A DNA stretch of 64,000 nucleotides from Allorhodoferax sp032337135 (GCF_032337135.1 NZ_JAVXZZ010000001.1:62001-126000); one strand, 5' to 3'. Counted from the first letter of the stretch, positions 1 to 8,996 are shown. Numbers and translations are program-made. The notes: generated from the sequence alone by a model not told the origin.

Positions 1-1564
1 CAATGCCGGCCTCAAGTCGGAAGCCTATGTGCCTCTGTCCGAGTTCAAGAATGACCAAGGCGAACTCGAAGTTCAAGTGGGCGAGTTCATTTCCGTGGCC
101 ATCGTCGCCATGGAAAACGGTTACGGCGACACCATCGTCAGCCGCGACACCGCCAAGCGCCTGGCTTCCTGGATGAGCCTGGAAAAGGCCCTGGAATCCG
201 GCGAGTTCGTCACCGGCACCACTTCCGGCAAGGTCAAGGGCGGCCTGACCGTTCTGGTCAACGGCATCCGCGCCTTCCTGCCCGGTTCGCTGGTCGATAC
301 ACGTCCCACCAAGGACCTGTCTCCCTGGGAAAACAAGACCATGGAATTCAAGGTCATCAAGCTGGACCGCAAGCGCAACAACGTGGTGCTGAGCCGCCGT
401 GCCGTGGTGGAAGCCTCCATGGGCGAAGAGCGCGCCAAGCTGATGGAAAACCTCAAGGAAGGTTCCATCGTCCGCGGCGTGGTCAAGAACATCACCGAAT
501 ACGGTGCATTCGTGGACCTGGGTGGCATCGACGGCCTGCTGCACATCACCGACATGGCATGGCGCCGTGTCCGCCACCCCTCCGAGGTGGTGCAGGCTGG
601 CCAAGAGATCTCTGCCAAGATCCTCAAGTTCGACACCGAGAAGAACCGCGTGTCCCTGGGCCTCAAGCAAATGGGCGACGATCCCTGGATGGGCGTCAAC
701 CGCCGCTACCCCTCCGGCACCCGCATGTTCGGCAAGATCACGAACATCGCCGACTACGGTGCATTCGTCGAACTCGAACCCGGCATCGAAGGCCTGGTGC
801 ACGTGTCCGAAATGGACTGGACCAACAAGAACGTTGCTCCTTCCAAGATCGTGTCCCTGGGTGACGAAGTCGAAGTCATGGTTCTGGAAATCGACGAAGA
901 CAAGCGTCGTATCTCCCTGGGCATGAAGCAGTGCAAGGCCAACCCCTGGCAGGAATTCGCCCAGAACACCAAGCGCGGCGACCGCGTCAAGGGCCCGATC
1001 AAGTCGATCACCGACTTCGGCGTGTTCGTGGGTCTGGCTGCCGGTATCGACGGCCTGGTGCACCTGTCTGACCTGTCCTGGAACGAGTCCGGCGAAGCCG
1101 CCGTGCGTGAGTTCAAGAAGGGCCAGGAAGTCGAAGCCATCGTGTTGGCTGTGGACGTGGACCGCGAGCGCATCTCCCTGGGCATCAAGCAACTCGATTC
1201 CGACCCCTTCACCACCTTCGTGTCGATCAACGACAAGGGTGCCACCGTGACCGGCAAGGTCAAGACCGTGGACCCCAAGGGCGCTGAAATCGACCTGGGC
1301 GAAGACGTCATCGGCTACCTGCGTGCTTCCGAAATCAGCCGCGACCGCGTCGAAGACGCCCGCAATGTGCTGAAGGAAGGCGACGAAGTCACCGCTGTGG
1401 TCGTGAACGTGGATCGCAAGAGCCGCAACATCCAGCTGTCCATCAAGGCCAAGGACGTGGCAGACCAGAACGAAGCCATGGCCAACCTGAGCCAGAACTC
1501 CGGCAACGCCGGCACCACCAGCCTGGGCGCTCTGCTGCGCGCCAAGCTGGACAACAACAACTAA
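1..1564 (+). CDS. rpsA: 30S ribosomal protein S1 (5'-truncated by window edge)
   Basis: Ribosomal protein S1 binds mRNA on the 30S subunit and helps start translation. The reading frame is open from base 2, so the first roughly 40 codons lie outside the window; the GTG at 29 is an internal valine, not a start. 520 codons are visible. After a partial first domain, S1 (OB-fold) repeats can be seen with their typical GAFVDLG/GAFVELE/GVFVGLA cores, followed by the recurring RISLG(M/I)KQ ends. The last repeat is the most diverged, as usual for domain 6. The order rpsA-ihfB-lapA-lapB is the standard proteobacterial arrangement, which supports the call. A strong terminator follows the stop. Confidence 0.98.
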   Translation, partial: NAGLKSEAYVPLSEFKNDQGELEVQVGEFISVAIVAMENGYGDTIVSRDTAKRLASWMSLEKALESGEFVTGTTSGKVKGGLTVLVNGIRAFLPGSLVDTRPTKDLSPWENKTMEFKVIKLDRKRNNVVLSRRAVVEASMGEERAKLMENLKEGSIVRGVVKNITEYGAFVDLGGIDGLLHITDMAWRRVRHPSEVVQAGQEISAKILKFDTEKNRVSLGLKQMGDDPWMGVNRRYPSGTRMFGKITNIADYGAFVELEPGIEGLVHVSEMDWTNKNVAPSKIVSLGDEVEVMVLEIDEDKRRISLGMKQCKANPWQEFAQNTKRGDRVKGPIKSITDFGVFVGLAAGIDGLVHLSDLSWNESGEAAVREFKKGQEVEAIVLAVDVDRERISLGIKQLDSDPFTTFVSINDKGATVTGKVKTVDPKGAEIDLGEDVIGYLRASEISRDRVEDARNVLKEGDEVTAVVVNVDRKSRNIQLSIKAKDVADQNEAMANLSQNSGNAGTTSLGALLRAKLDNNN

Positions 1565-1586
1565 TCAGCTGTTGTAGACCCTGATC

Positions 1587-1632
1587 AACGGCCGAACGCT
1601 CCCTTCAGTGTGGGCTTCGGCCGTTTTCTTTT
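1587..1632 (+). terminator. Rho-independent terminator after rpsA
   Basis: A perfect 10-bp inverted repeat (AACGGCCGAA at 1587-1596 with TTCGGCCGTT at 1616-1625) is followed by a T-rich run to 1632. It lies 23 bp after the rpsA stop and just before ihfB, so ihfB either has its own promoter or depends on read-through. Confidence 0.85.
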
Positions 1633-1645
1633 GTAGTGAATCACC

Positions 1646-1951
1646 ATGACCCGCTCCGACCTCGTTGAAGAACTGGCCAACCGTTTTGCCCAACTGAACC
1701 ACCGCGACTCCGAAATCGCCGTGAAGGCAATCCTGGACGCCATGAACGACGCCTTGGTGCGCGGCCACCGTATCGAAATCCGCGGTTTCGGAAGTTTCTC
1801 CATCAACCGCCGCCCGCCGCGCATGGGCCGCAACCCACGCAGTGGCGAAAGTGTCGCCATTCCCGAGAAGCGCGTTCCCCACTTCAAACCCGGCAAGGCC
1901 TTGCGCGAAGCCGTGGACAAGCGCACCGCCGAACTGCAGTCCAGGGCCTGA
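1646..1951 (+). CDS. ihfB: Integration host factor subunit beta
   Basis: IHF is a DNA-bending heterodimer used in transcription, replication and recombination. The 101-residue product starts MTRSDLVEEL and has the HU/IHF signature: the GFGSFSINRR strand leads into the beta-arm with PRMGRNPRSGE, and the DNA-intercalating proline sits in the IPEKRVPHFKPGK segment. Length matches the family. It lies 81 bp after rpsA, which is its usual neighbour. The IHF-beta subtype, rather than HU, is supported by the MTRSDLVEEL start and by the location. Confidence 0.97.
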   Translation: MTRSDLVEELANRFAQLNHRDSEIAVKAILDAMNDALVRGHRIEIRGFGSFSINRRPPRMGRNPRSGESVAIPEKRVPHFKPGKALREAVDKRTAELQSRA

Positions 1952-1997
1952 GTGGCTGCGATGCAGCGATAGAATCACCTCGCCTGCGAGGAGATCC

Positions 1998-2303
1998 ATG
2001 AAACACCTGGCCTGGCTCTTTCGCACCCTGGTGAAAGCGGCCATATTCTTTACCCTGTTCGCGTTCACGCTCAACAATCAGGCGGACGTCACGGTCCATT
2101 TCTTCTTCGGTCGCCAATGGACCGGCCCGCTGATCCTGGTAGTGCTGGGTGCGTTCTGCATTGGTGTCATGCTTGGCATCGTGGCCATGGTGCCGCGCTG
2201 GTGGCGCCACCGCAGCGACGCCGAACAGGCGCGCCGGGCCATGCAAGGCCCGGCGGCCCCCGCCACGCCCCCATCCACTCCCCTACCACCCGATGGAATT
2301 TGA
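1998..2303 (+). CDS. lapA: LapA-family (DUF1049) inner-membrane protein
   Basis: LapA is a small inner-membrane partner of LapB in control of lipopolysaccharide assembly. The start at ATG 1998 is preceded by GAGGAG at 1988-1993. The 101-residue product has two hydrophobic segments (about residues 10-27 and 42-64), the first followed by the VTVHFFFG stretch typical of the family, and a proline-rich tail. An upstream in-frame extension to 1842 overlaps ihfB and has no ribosome site, so it was rejected. Its last 11 bases overlap the start of lapB, suggesting translational coupling. Confidence 0.88.
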   Translation: MKHLAWLFRTLVKAAIFFTLFAFTLNNQADVTVHFFFGRQWTGPLILVVLGAFCIGVMLGIVAMVPRWWRHRSDAEQARRAMQGPAAPATPPSTPLPPDGI

Positions 2304-3447
2304 TTTCAGTTTCTTCCTACTGGGCTTGCCCATCGCGTTCGGACTGGGGTGGCTCGCCTCACGCATGGACATCCGGCAACTGCGACTGGAAAACCAGCAA
2401 GCCCCCAAGGCCTATTTCAAGGGCCTGAATTTCCTGCTCAACGAACAGCAGGACCAGGCCATCGACGCATTCATCGAGGCGGTGCAGAACGACCCCGACA
2501 CGTCGGAGCTGCATTTTGCCCTGGGCAACCTGTTTCGCCGCCGTGGCGAGTACGAACGGGCAGTGCGCGTGCACCAGCACCTGCTGTCGCGATCCGACCT
2601 CAGCCAGGATGACCGCCACCGCGCCCAGCACGCACTGGCGCTGGACTATCTCAAGGCTGGCCTGCTCGACCGCGCCGAGCAGGCCCTGCTCAAGCTCGAA
2701 GGCACCCGTTTCGAGGAGCAGGCGCGCCTGGCCCTGCTGGCCAACTACGAGCGCAGCCGCGACTGGCCACTCGCCGCCGGGGTGGCTCAGCGCCTGCAGG
2801 ACAGCGGCCAGGGACATTTTGCGACACGACTGGCGCACTACCTGTGTGAGCAGGCGCAGACCCTGGTGCAGCAACAACAGGTCGATGAGGCCATGGCGCT
2901 CTACCGCCGAGCCATCGACACCGCCCCGGAGGCGGCCCGGGCGCGCATTGCGCTGGCCGAACTGCAGCACCGCCAAGGACAAACCTCGGACGCGTTCGAG
3001 ACCCTGCTGGCTGCCCTTGACCATGCACCACAGGCCAGCCCGTTGGTCGCCCCCTTGCTGGCACGCTATGCCCAAGCCTGCGGCCAGCAGACACGTGCAC
3101 TGGAGACCTTGCTGGCCTTGTACCGCGGCCCACACCCATCCCTCGACGTGCTCGATGCGATTGTCTCCCTGCAAGCACCCGACGCCCTGGAGAGTGCGCG
3201 CGACTGGTATGTGCAACACCTGGAAAAGGAGCCCTCGCTGGTGGCTGCCGCCAAGTGGATTGCGGGCGAGAAGCTGGAGCACGAACAGTTCCACCCCCAG
3301 GTGCAGCGCGCCCTGGACCACGCCGTCAAGCCTCTCACACGCTACCGCTGCGCCGCCTGCGGGTTTGAAGCCAAGAGTCACTTCTGGCAGTGCCCGGGTT
3401 GCCAGACCTGGGACAGCTACCCCGCACGGCGCGTCGAAGAGCTATAA
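2293..3447 (+). CDS. lapB: Lipopolysaccharide assembly protein LapB (TPR protein)
   Basis: LapB (YciM) regulates LPS synthesis by promoting FtsH-dependent turnover of LpxC. The 384-residue product begins with one membrane helix (MEFDFSFFLLGLPIAFGLG), continues with a series of TPR helices (for example AYFKGLNFLLNEQQDQAIDA), and ends in a rubredoxin-like metal site formed by CAAC (about residue 353) and CPGC some 15 residues later. This matches the known architecture. The start at 2293 was chosen because the membrane anchor begins there; longer in-frame versions run back through lapA. It is followed 12 bp later by hldA, consistent with an envelope operon. Confidence 0.95.
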   Translation: MEFDFSFFLLGLPIAFGLGWLASRMDIRQLRLENQQAPKAYFKGLNFLLNEQQDQAIDAFIEAVQNDPDTSELHFALGNLFRRRGEYERAVRVHQHLLSRSDLSQDDRHRAQHALALDYLKAGLLDRAEQALLKLEGTRFEEQARLALLANYERSRDWPLAAGVAQRLQDSGQGHFATRLAHYLCEQAQTLVQQQQVDEAMALYRRAIDTAPEAARARIALAELQHRQGQTSDAFETLLAALDHAPQASPLVAPLLARYAQACGQQTRALETLLALYRGPHPSLDVLDAIVSLQAPDALESARDWYVQHLEKEPSLVAAAKWIAGEKLEHEQFHPQVQRALDHAVKPLTRYRCAACGFEAKSHFWQCPGCQTWDSYPARRVEEL

Positions 3448-3459
3448 ACACCGATTCGT

Positions 3460-4389
3460 ATGGACATCAACAAAGCAAAACTATCCGCCTCCCGCGTGCT
3501 GGTCGTCGGCGACGTCATGCTCGACCGCTACTGGTACGGCGCCGTTGACCGCATCAGCCCAGAGGCCCCGGTGCCCGTGGTGCGCGTCACGCGCGAGGAA
3601 GAACGCTGCGGTGGCGCCGCCAACGTGGCCTTCAACGCTGCATCGCTGGGTGCGCAGGCATCTTTGCTGACCGTGGTCGGTGACGACGAGGCCAGCCACA
3701 AGCTCGAACGCATCGTCGCCCGTACCGGCATCCGCACCCACTTCGGTCGCGACGCGGACCTGCAGACCACCGTCAAGCTGCGCGTGATCGGGCGCCAGCA
3801 GCAGTTGATCCGTCTGGACTTCGAGAACACCCCCAAGACCGAGGTGCTGGCCACCCAGACCGAAACCTTCGCACAACTGCTGCCCAGCCACGAGGCTGTG
3901 CTGTTTTCGGACTACTGCAAGGGCGGGCTGGCCCACGTGAGCGACATGATTGCCCGGGCACGCGCCGCCGGCAAGCCGGTGCTAATCGACCCCAAGGGGG
4001 CCGACTATTCGCGCTACCGCGGCGCCAGCGTCATCACCCCCAACCGGGCCGAGCTGCAGCAGGTGGTGGGCCACTGGAACAGCGAAACCGAACTGCGCGC
4101 CAAGGCGCACCAGTTGCGCGCGGACCTGCAGCTCGACGCTGTGCTGCTGACCCGCAGTGAGGAAGGCATGACCCTCTTTGATGCCGATGGCGAACTCCAC
4201 GTGAGCGCCCAGGCCCGTGAGGTGTTTGACGTGACGGGCGCTGGGGACACCGTCATTGCCACCATGGCCGCCCTGGTGGGGGCGGGCATGACGCTGCGTG
4301 AAGCCGTACCCCACGCCAACCGCGCCGGCGGCATCGTGGTCGGCAAATTCGGCACCGCTGCCGTGTCTTTCGAGGAGTTGTTCGCATGA
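3460..4389 (+). CDS. hldA: D-glycero-beta-D-manno-heptose-7-phosphate kinase
   Basis: This PfkB-family sugar kinase phosphorylates heptose-7-phosphate at C1 on the route to ADP-heptose for LPS inner core. The 309-residue protein shows the N-terminal GDVMLDRYWYG motif (residues 17-27), the GGAANVA sugar-binding segment (51-57) and the C-terminal DVTGAGDT motif with the catalytic aspartate at 263. Only the kinase domain is present; the adenylyltransferase half found in E. coli HldE is absent, so a separate hldC must be elsewhere. The stop overlaps the hldD start by 4 bp (ATGA). Confidence 0.95.
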   Translation: MDINKAKLSASRVLVVGDVMLDRYWYGAVDRISPEAPVPVVRVTREEERCGGAANVAFNAASLGAQASLLTVVGDDEASHKLERIVARTGIRTHFGRDADLQTTVKLRVIGRQQQLIRLDFENTPKTEVLATQTETFAQLLPSHEAVLFSDYCKGGLAHVSDMIARARAAGKPVLIDPKGADYSRYRGASVITPNRAELQQVVGHWNSETELRAKAHQLRADLQLDAVLLTRSEEGMTLFDADGELHVSAQAREVFDVTGAGDTVIATMAALVGAGMTLREAVPHANRAGGIVVGKFGTAAVSFEELFA

Positions 4390-5405
4390 CCCGAATTGTT
4401 GTAACTGGCGCCGCAGGTTTTATTGGCAGCAACATCATCGCCGGGCTCAACGCCCGCGGCCTCACCGACATCATTGCGGTCGATGACCTGACCCAGGGCG
4501 ACAAGTTCCGCAACCTGGCCGACCTGCAGATCGCCGACTACGTGGACGCCGGCACCTTTTACGACGAATTCGCTTCCGGCCACTACGGCCAGATCGAAGC
4601 GGTGTTCCACGAAGGCGCCTGCAGCGACACCATGGAACTTGATGGCAAGTACATGATGGCCAACAACTACACGCTGTCGTGGAACCTGTTCCAGGCCTGC
4701 CAGAAGCGCGGCGCGCGCCTGCTGTATGCGTCGAGTGCCGCCACCTACGGCGGCTCCAGCACCTTCCGCGAAGACCCTGCGTTTGAGTTGCCACTGAACG
4801 TGTACGGCTACTCGAAGCTGCTGTTCGACCAACGCATGCGCCGCGAGTGCGGTGTCAACTTCGAACGCACCAAGGCCGGCCGCACCCACCAGGTGGTGGG
4901 TTTCCGCTACTTCAACGTGTACGGCCCGCGTGAACAGCACAAGGGCCGCATGGCCAGCGTCGCCTTCCACCAATACCACCAGTTCCAGGGCGAAGGAAAA
5001 GTCAAGCTGTTCGGCGAATACGGCGGCTACGCAGCTGGTGGCCAGATGCGGGACTTCGTCTTCGTGGACGATGTGGTCGCGGTCAACCTCTGGTTCTTCG
5101 ACAACCCCTCCAAGGTCGGCATCTTCAACCTCGGTTCCGGCCGCGCGCAGCCGTTCAACGACGTTGCCAGCTCGGTGGTCAACGCCCTGCGCACGCTGCG
5201 TGGTGACGCCCCCTTGCCGCTGGCCGACATCGCCGCCCAGGGCCTGGTCGAGTACGTTCCTTTCCCCGATGCGCTGCGCGGCAAGTACCAGTGCTATACC
5301 CAGGCGGATCTCACGGCACTGCGCAGCGCCGGTTGCGACCATGCGTTCGTGGATGTGCAGACCGGAGTCGCCAAGTACGTGCAGTGGCTGCACCAGCGCG
5401 GCTGA
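4386..5405 (+). CDS. hldD: ADP-L-glycero-D-manno-heptose-6-epimerase
   Basis: HldD converts ADP-D-glycero- to ADP-L-glycero-D-manno-heptose, the last step before heptose is used for LPS core. The 339-residue extended-SDR protein has the Rossmann motif TGAAGFIG (residues 7-14), the catalytic Tyr140-x3-Lys144 pair, and the family-specific EGACSDTMELDG and FRYFNVYGPRE segments. It is translationally coupled to hldA. Confidence 0.97.
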   Translation: MTRIVVTGAAGFIGSNIIAGLNARGLTDIIAVDDLTQGDKFRNLADLQIADYVDAGTFYDEFASGHYGQIEAVFHEGACSDTMELDGKYMMANNYTLSWNLFQACQKRGARLLYASSAATYGGSSTFREDPAFELPLNVYGYSKLLFDQRMRRECGVNFERTKAGRTHQVVGFRYFNVYGPREQHKGRMASVAFHQYHQFQGEGKVKLFGEYGGYAAGGQMRDFVFVDDVVAVNLWFFDNPSKVGIFNLGSGRAQPFNDVASSVVNALRTLRGDAPLPLADIAAQGLVEYVPFPDALRGKYQCYTQADLTALRSAGCDHAFVDVQTGVAKYVQWLHQRG

Positions 5406-5416
5406 AGACACTCGCC

Positions 5417-5710
5417 ATGAAGCAGCCACTTCACACCCTGCGTACCGGCTTGGCGGCTCTTTGCCTGGCCCTGGCCACCAGCGCGTTTGCCGTGGACGCC
5501 AATACCGCCACGGAAGCGGAATTGGACAGTGTCAAGGGGCTCGGGCCCAGCCAGACCGCGCGCATCCTGCAGGCCCGTGAAAAAGGCCTGTTCAAGAACT
5601 GGGCCGACCTGATGGCGCGCGTCAAGGGCATCAAGCCCGCCACCGCTGCCAAGCTGACGGCCAACGGCCTGACCGTGAACGAACAAGGCTACCAGCCCCC
5701 TGCGAAATGA
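5417..5710 (+). CDS. ComEA-like helix-hairpin-helix DNA-binding protein
   Basis: A 97-residue secreted or periplasmic protein. It has a cleavable signal peptide (MKQPLHTLRTGLAALCLALA, cleavage near SAFA-VD) followed by a VDANTATEAELDSVKGLGPS segment and a second hairpin (VKGIKPATAAKL), the (HhH)2 pattern of ComEA. ComEA-type proteins bind incoming DNA during competence, but short homologues also occur without a proven transport role. The start was placed at ATG 5417 because the signal peptide begins there. Its stop overlaps crcB by 3-4 bp. Confidence 0.85.
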   Translation: MKQPLHTLRTGLAALCLALATSAFAVDANTATEAELDSVKGLGPSQTARILQAREKGLFKNWADLMARVKGIKPATAAKLTANGLTVNEQGYQPPAK

Positions 5711-6108
5711 TGCTCCAGGTGTTCGCCATCTGCCTGGGCGCCTGCGCGGGCGCACTGGCGCGCTGGCAACTCGGGCTGTGGCTCAACCCCACCGGCGTGG
5801 TGGTGGGCAGCACCTTGCCCCTGGGCACCCTGGCGGCCAACCTCATCGGCGGCTACCTCATCGGCGTCTGTGTGGCCGTGTTCCAGGCCTTGCCGGAACT
5901 GCACCCGGCATGGCGACTGGCGCTGGTCACCGGCTTCCTGGGCGCCCTGACCACCTTTTCCAGTTTCTCCGCCGAAGTGGTGGCCATGCTGGGGCAGGAG
6001 CGTTATGCCTTGGCCCTGGGCACCTCGGCACTGCACCTGCTCGGGTCACTGGCCATGACCATTGCCGGCATCCGATCCGCTAGCATTTTCCTAGCTACCC
6101 ACGCATAG
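5707..6108 (+). CDS. crcB: Fluoride efflux channel CrcB/Fluc
   Basis: CrcB exports fluoride across the inner membrane. The 133-residue protein has four hydrophobic segments and the family motifs GACAGALARW (N-terminal), GTLAANLIGGYLIG and GFLGALTTFSSFS. No fluoride riboswitch was recognised upstream; the gene is instead coupled (ATGA) to the ComEA-like gene. The last codons (about residues 124-133, IRSASIFLATHA) are encoded by a dispersed repeat starting at 6079, so the C-terminal tail may be repeat-derived rather than ancestral. Confidence 0.95.
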   Translation: MMLQVFAICLGACAGALARWQLGLWLNPTGVVVGSTLPLGTLAANLIGGYLIGVCVAVFQALPELHPAWRLALVTGFLGALTTFSSFSAEVVAMLGQERYALALGTSALHLLGSLAMTIAGIRSASIFLATHA

Positions 6109-6133
6109 TTTGCGCGGGCTGCAGGCCAATTTC
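6079..6133 (+). repeat. Dispersed ~55-bp repeat, copy A (overlaps crcB 3' end)
   Basis: Contains the shared core TAGCT-N5-CGCA (within 6091-6104), then TTTGCG, GGGCT and a T-rich end. Related copies lie at 17595, 20286, 28042 (inverted), 39789, 61543 and 63330. The crcB stop codon falls inside it. Confidence 0.6.
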
Positions 6134-6159
6134 TATCCCAAATCCGTTCTGTATCGCGC

Positions 6160-7308
6160 TCAAGGGCCGACCAGACCGACGCTGCGCAACCAGTCCTTCT
6201 CCTCCCCCAAGGGACGGTAGAGAAAACGCTCGGGCAACTCCCACACCAGCACATTCGGTGGTGCGGATGTGAACGCCTCGTCTTTCAGGTAGGCGGTGGT
6301 CGCCTGCAGGAAACCGCCTCCGTCCTTCGACACGTTGAGCACCTTGCGCGAAAGTGCCTGCTGCAACGCACCATGGAAGTTGCCTCGCTGCGAATACGAG
6401 GTGCCAGTCAGCACCACCGGGACCGCCGCATCACCGAACAAGCCGACGGCGGCGTCCTGTGAGACCTGGCTGGTTGCCCTTGGTGTCTCGCGGTCCGGCA
6501 AGGGACGCCAGCCGTTGGGCACCGACTCGAGCCCCATGAGACGCAACAGGTCGCCAGGACGCTCCCCCTCCGGGCCTTGCGGCGCGGTTTCGAAGCGCGT
6601 ATCGCCAGCGCCCGCCAGCATCGACTGAATCTGCTTGGCAATGGCCTGTGCGGCGATCTCGGCCCCGTCCTGGTTCCAGTGCGTGTCGGTGCGGTAATAA
6701 ACCGGTTTGGTGCGCCCGGCCTGCGTCAACGGTGTGACCAAGTCCACCACCGGTACACCGGCATTGCGCAAACCATCCAGGGCCGCCGTGTAGCGGCCCT
6801 GCAGGTAGGACGGATAGCCACCCTGCACCCATTCCGCGTAGATGCGTGCCTTGTCGGGTACCACCGCCACCACCAGTTCCACCTGCTTCTTCGCCAAGGC
6901 CTGGCGGGTTTGCTGCAGCAGGGCTACACGTGCGGCCAGCTGCTCCTGGCCATGGTCATCAAACTGCACTTCCTCGGTAAGGAAGATCCAGCCATCGCGC
7001 CCCAGGCGCACCTGGTCGTTGGCTCCACCGGTGATGCGCCAGCGCAGGGCATTGGCAAAGGCGATGATGTCGGCCCGCTGCGGCATCGCCTTGTCCAGCG
7101 ACTTCTCGATCGCCCCCGTCATGCGGCCGTCGCGGAAGGCGTCAATTCCGTGCGGAAATTCGATCGGCTTGCCGGATGCCAGGGCCAACACGTACTGGCT
7201 GGCACCTGCCAGGACCACCAGGCCCAAAGCCGCGGCTGCCGCATGCCGGTGCCAGCGCTCCAGTACAGAATCAGCCGGCCCGTTGGAAGCGTTCAGGGTG
7301 TCTTGCAT
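6160..7308 (-). CDS. AlgJ/AlgX-like SGNH acetyltransferase-type protein
   Basis: A 382-residue protein with a single N-terminal membrane segment (about residues 25-45), then a periplasmic domain resembling AlgJ/AlgX. Visible signatures are LGRDGWIF, the YYRTDTHWNQDGA segment containing the conserved Asp-Thr-His, and GTSYS near residue 283, where the SGNH serine is expected. AlgJ-type proteins transfer acetyl groups onto exported polysaccharide with an MBOAT partner. Here the MBOAT gene ends 8 bp upstream, so the two probably work together. The start at 7308 was chosen because longer versions run through the MBOAT gene. The acceptor polymer is unknown. Confidence 0.8.
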   Translation of the reverse strand: MQDTLNASNGPADSVLERWHRHAAAAALGLVVLAGASQYVLALASGKPIEFPHGIDAFRDGRMTGAIEKSLDKAMPQRADIIAFANALRWRITGGANDQVRLGRDGWIFLTEEVQFDDHGQEQLAARVALLQQTRQALAKKQVELVVAVVPDKARIYAEWVQGGYPSYLQGRYTAALDGLRNAGVPVVDLVTPLTQAGRTKPVYYRTDTHWNQDGAEIAAQAIAKQIQSMLAGAGDTRFETAPQGPEGERPGDLLRLMGLESVPNGWRPLPDRETPRATSQVSQDAAVGLFGDAAVPVVLTGTSYSQRGNFHGALQQALSRKVLNVSKDGGGFLQATTAYLKDEAFTSAPPNVLVWELPERFLYRPLGEEKDWLRSVGLVGP

Positions 7309-7316
7309 GGCAGCGC

Positions 7317-8702
7317 TCAGAATTGGAAATACAGGAACGGTGTGAACGACTGCGACGACAGGGTCGCCACCGCCCACACGAACAAGGGGATCAGCGCATA
7401 GCGCAGCACACTGCCACGCTGGCGGCGCAGCCAGGGCATGGCGTACACCAGACCGATACCGAACACCAGCACCAGCAGTCGCTCGGGCACCACCTGCCAG
7501 GACATCGGGTCCGAAATTCCCAGGCCCTGCATACCCGCCATGCCCTTGAACATGCGCATCGCACCTGCCACGTCCGCGGCGCGGAAAAAGACCCAGCCAA
7601 TGATGACCAGCAGCATGGTCTTGGCCACCCGCACCACTGCAGGCAGGCGGCTCGGCCCGAAGCGCTCTTCGAGGTAGCGCTCGACCGCGAGGATGCCCCC
7701 GTGCCAGGCCCCCCAGATCACGAAGGTGAAGTTGGCGCCATGCCACAGGCCTCCGAGCAGCATGGTGAGGAACAGGTTGATGTAGGTACGCACCCTGCCC
7801 TTGCGGTTGCCCCCGAGCGCGATGTACAGGTACTCGCGCAGCCAGTTCGACAAGGACATGTGCCAGCGCTTCCAGAATTCGGTGATGGACTTGGAGGTGT
7901 AGGGGTCGTTGAAGTTTTCGGGAAAGACAAAACCGATCATCAATGCCAAGCCGATGGCCATGTCGGTATAGCCGCTGAAGTCGAAGAACAGCTGCACGGT
8001 GTAGGCCACCGCGCCCAACCAGGCATCGGCCAGACTGGGATTACTCAGCGCAAACGCGGCGTCGGCCAACGGGGCGACCGAGTCGGCTATCAGCACCTTC
8101 TTGCAGAACCCCACCATGAAGATCACGCAACCGCGGCTGAAGCGCTCCATGGAGTGCACCCGGCTGCCGAACTGCTGCGCCAGCAGGTGGTAGCGCAGCA
8201 CCGGGCCCGCGACCAGGTGCGGAAAGAGGGCAATGAATGCCGCAAAGTCGATCAGGTTGCGCGCCGGCGGCGCCTCTTCGCGGTAGATGTCGACCAGGTA
8301 GCTGATGGCATGGAAGATGTAGAACGACAGGCCGATGGGCAGGAGCACATGGGACCAGGGCATGGCTTCGAACCCCATGGCCACCAGCAGGGCATTGAAG
8401 GTCTCCACCCCGAAATTGGCGTACTTGAAATAGGCCAGCGCGGCCAGGTTCAGCACCACCCCCAGCGTCAGGTAGCGGTACTTGGTGGCCTTGTCGGCAG
8501 CCGATCCAATGGCCAGCGCGATGGCGTAGGAAACCACCGTGACCCCCACCAGCAGGCCCAGGAAGTCCGGGCGCCACCATGCATAAAAAGCATAGCTGAA
8601 CGCCAGAATCAGCGCCGACCGCCAGCGCTGCGGGGAGAGGTAATAGCTCGCCAGGAACAGCGGCAGAAACGCAAACAGAAAGAGATTGGAGCTAAATACC
8701 AT
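7317..8702 (-). CDS. MBOAT-family O-acyltransferase (AlgI-like)
   Basis: A 461-residue polytopic membrane protein of the membrane-bound O-acyltransferase family. AlgI-like proteins move acetyl groups across the inner membrane for polysaccharide acetylation. Recognisable motifs are MVFSSNLFLFAFLPL at the start, LPIGLSFYIFHAISY, FFDFSGYTDMAIG, the FWKRWHMSLSNWLREYLYI block, and GGLWHGANF, which holds the conserved histidine. The start at 8702 fits this family's usual N-terminus; the in-frame extension to 8789 looks non-coding. It is followed 8 bp later by the AlgJ-like gene. No alginate or cellulose synthase genes are nearby. Confidence 0.92.
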   Translation of the reverse strand: MVFSSNLFLFAFLPLFLASYYLSPQRWRSALILAFSYAFYAWWRPDFLGLLVGVTVVSYAIALAIGSAADKATKYRYLTLGVVLNLAALAYFKYANFGVETFNALLVAMGFEAMPWSHVLLPIGLSFYIFHAISYLVDIYREEAPPARNLIDFAAFIALFPHLVAGPVLRYHLLAQQFGSRVHSMERFSRGCVIFMVGFCKKVLIADSVAPLADAAFALSNPSLADAWLGAVAYTVQLFFDFSGYTDMAIGLALMIGFVFPENFNDPYTSKSITEFWKRWHMSLSNWLREYLYIALGGNRKGRVRTYINLFLTMLLGGLWHGANFTFVIWGAWHGGILAVERYLEERFGPSRLPAVVRVAKTMLLVIIGWVFFRAADVAGAMRMFKGMAGMQGLGISDPMSWQVVPERLLVLVFGIGLVYAMPWLRRQRGSVLRYALIPLFVWAVATLSSQSFTPFLYFQF

Positions 8703-8892
8703 ACGAATTTTTCGAGTCGACAATGCACTTCCATCGCGGACTGAATGCGAGGACAAATACATGTGGCATGGGGCTGATGTTACGCGCAATGCCTAGCCAG
8801 TCGCCGTGAAGTATTTCGCTACTCGTCCCAATATTCCCTGCAAGACAATCCGGCGCACTGATAGTGAACAACTTTGGTTAGCCGTTGCACCG

Positions 8893-8944
8893 CTGGGGAG
8901 ACATCTGCACCGGCCGAATCCGTTTCCCACGGCTATGGCCCCAG
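8893..8944 (+). promoter_or_regulatory. Structured 5' leader upstream of terC-like gene
   Basis: CTGGGG (8893-8898) can pair with CCCCAG (8939-8944), enclosing a second possible GCCG/CGGC pairing. TerC-family genes are often preceded by the manganese yybP-ykoY riboswitch, but its conserved GGGGAGTAGC box is not present here (GGGGAGACA is), so only a structured leader is claimed. The surrounding 294-bp gap (8703-8996) holds no convincing gene. Confidence 0.3.
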
Positions 8945-8996
8945 ACCTAGGCAATTACCAAGTACGATTCACTTGGTTGCCATTGAAAAAACCAGC

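Noticed and set aside
7176..8744. Long plus-strand frame opposite the AlgJ/MBOAT pair
   Set aside because: Shadow frame; the minus-strand genes carry diagnostic motifs.
8893..8944. yybP-ykoY manganese riboswitch upstream of terC
   Set aside because: The conserved GGGGAGTAGC box and downstream partner are not present; only a generic stem is visible.
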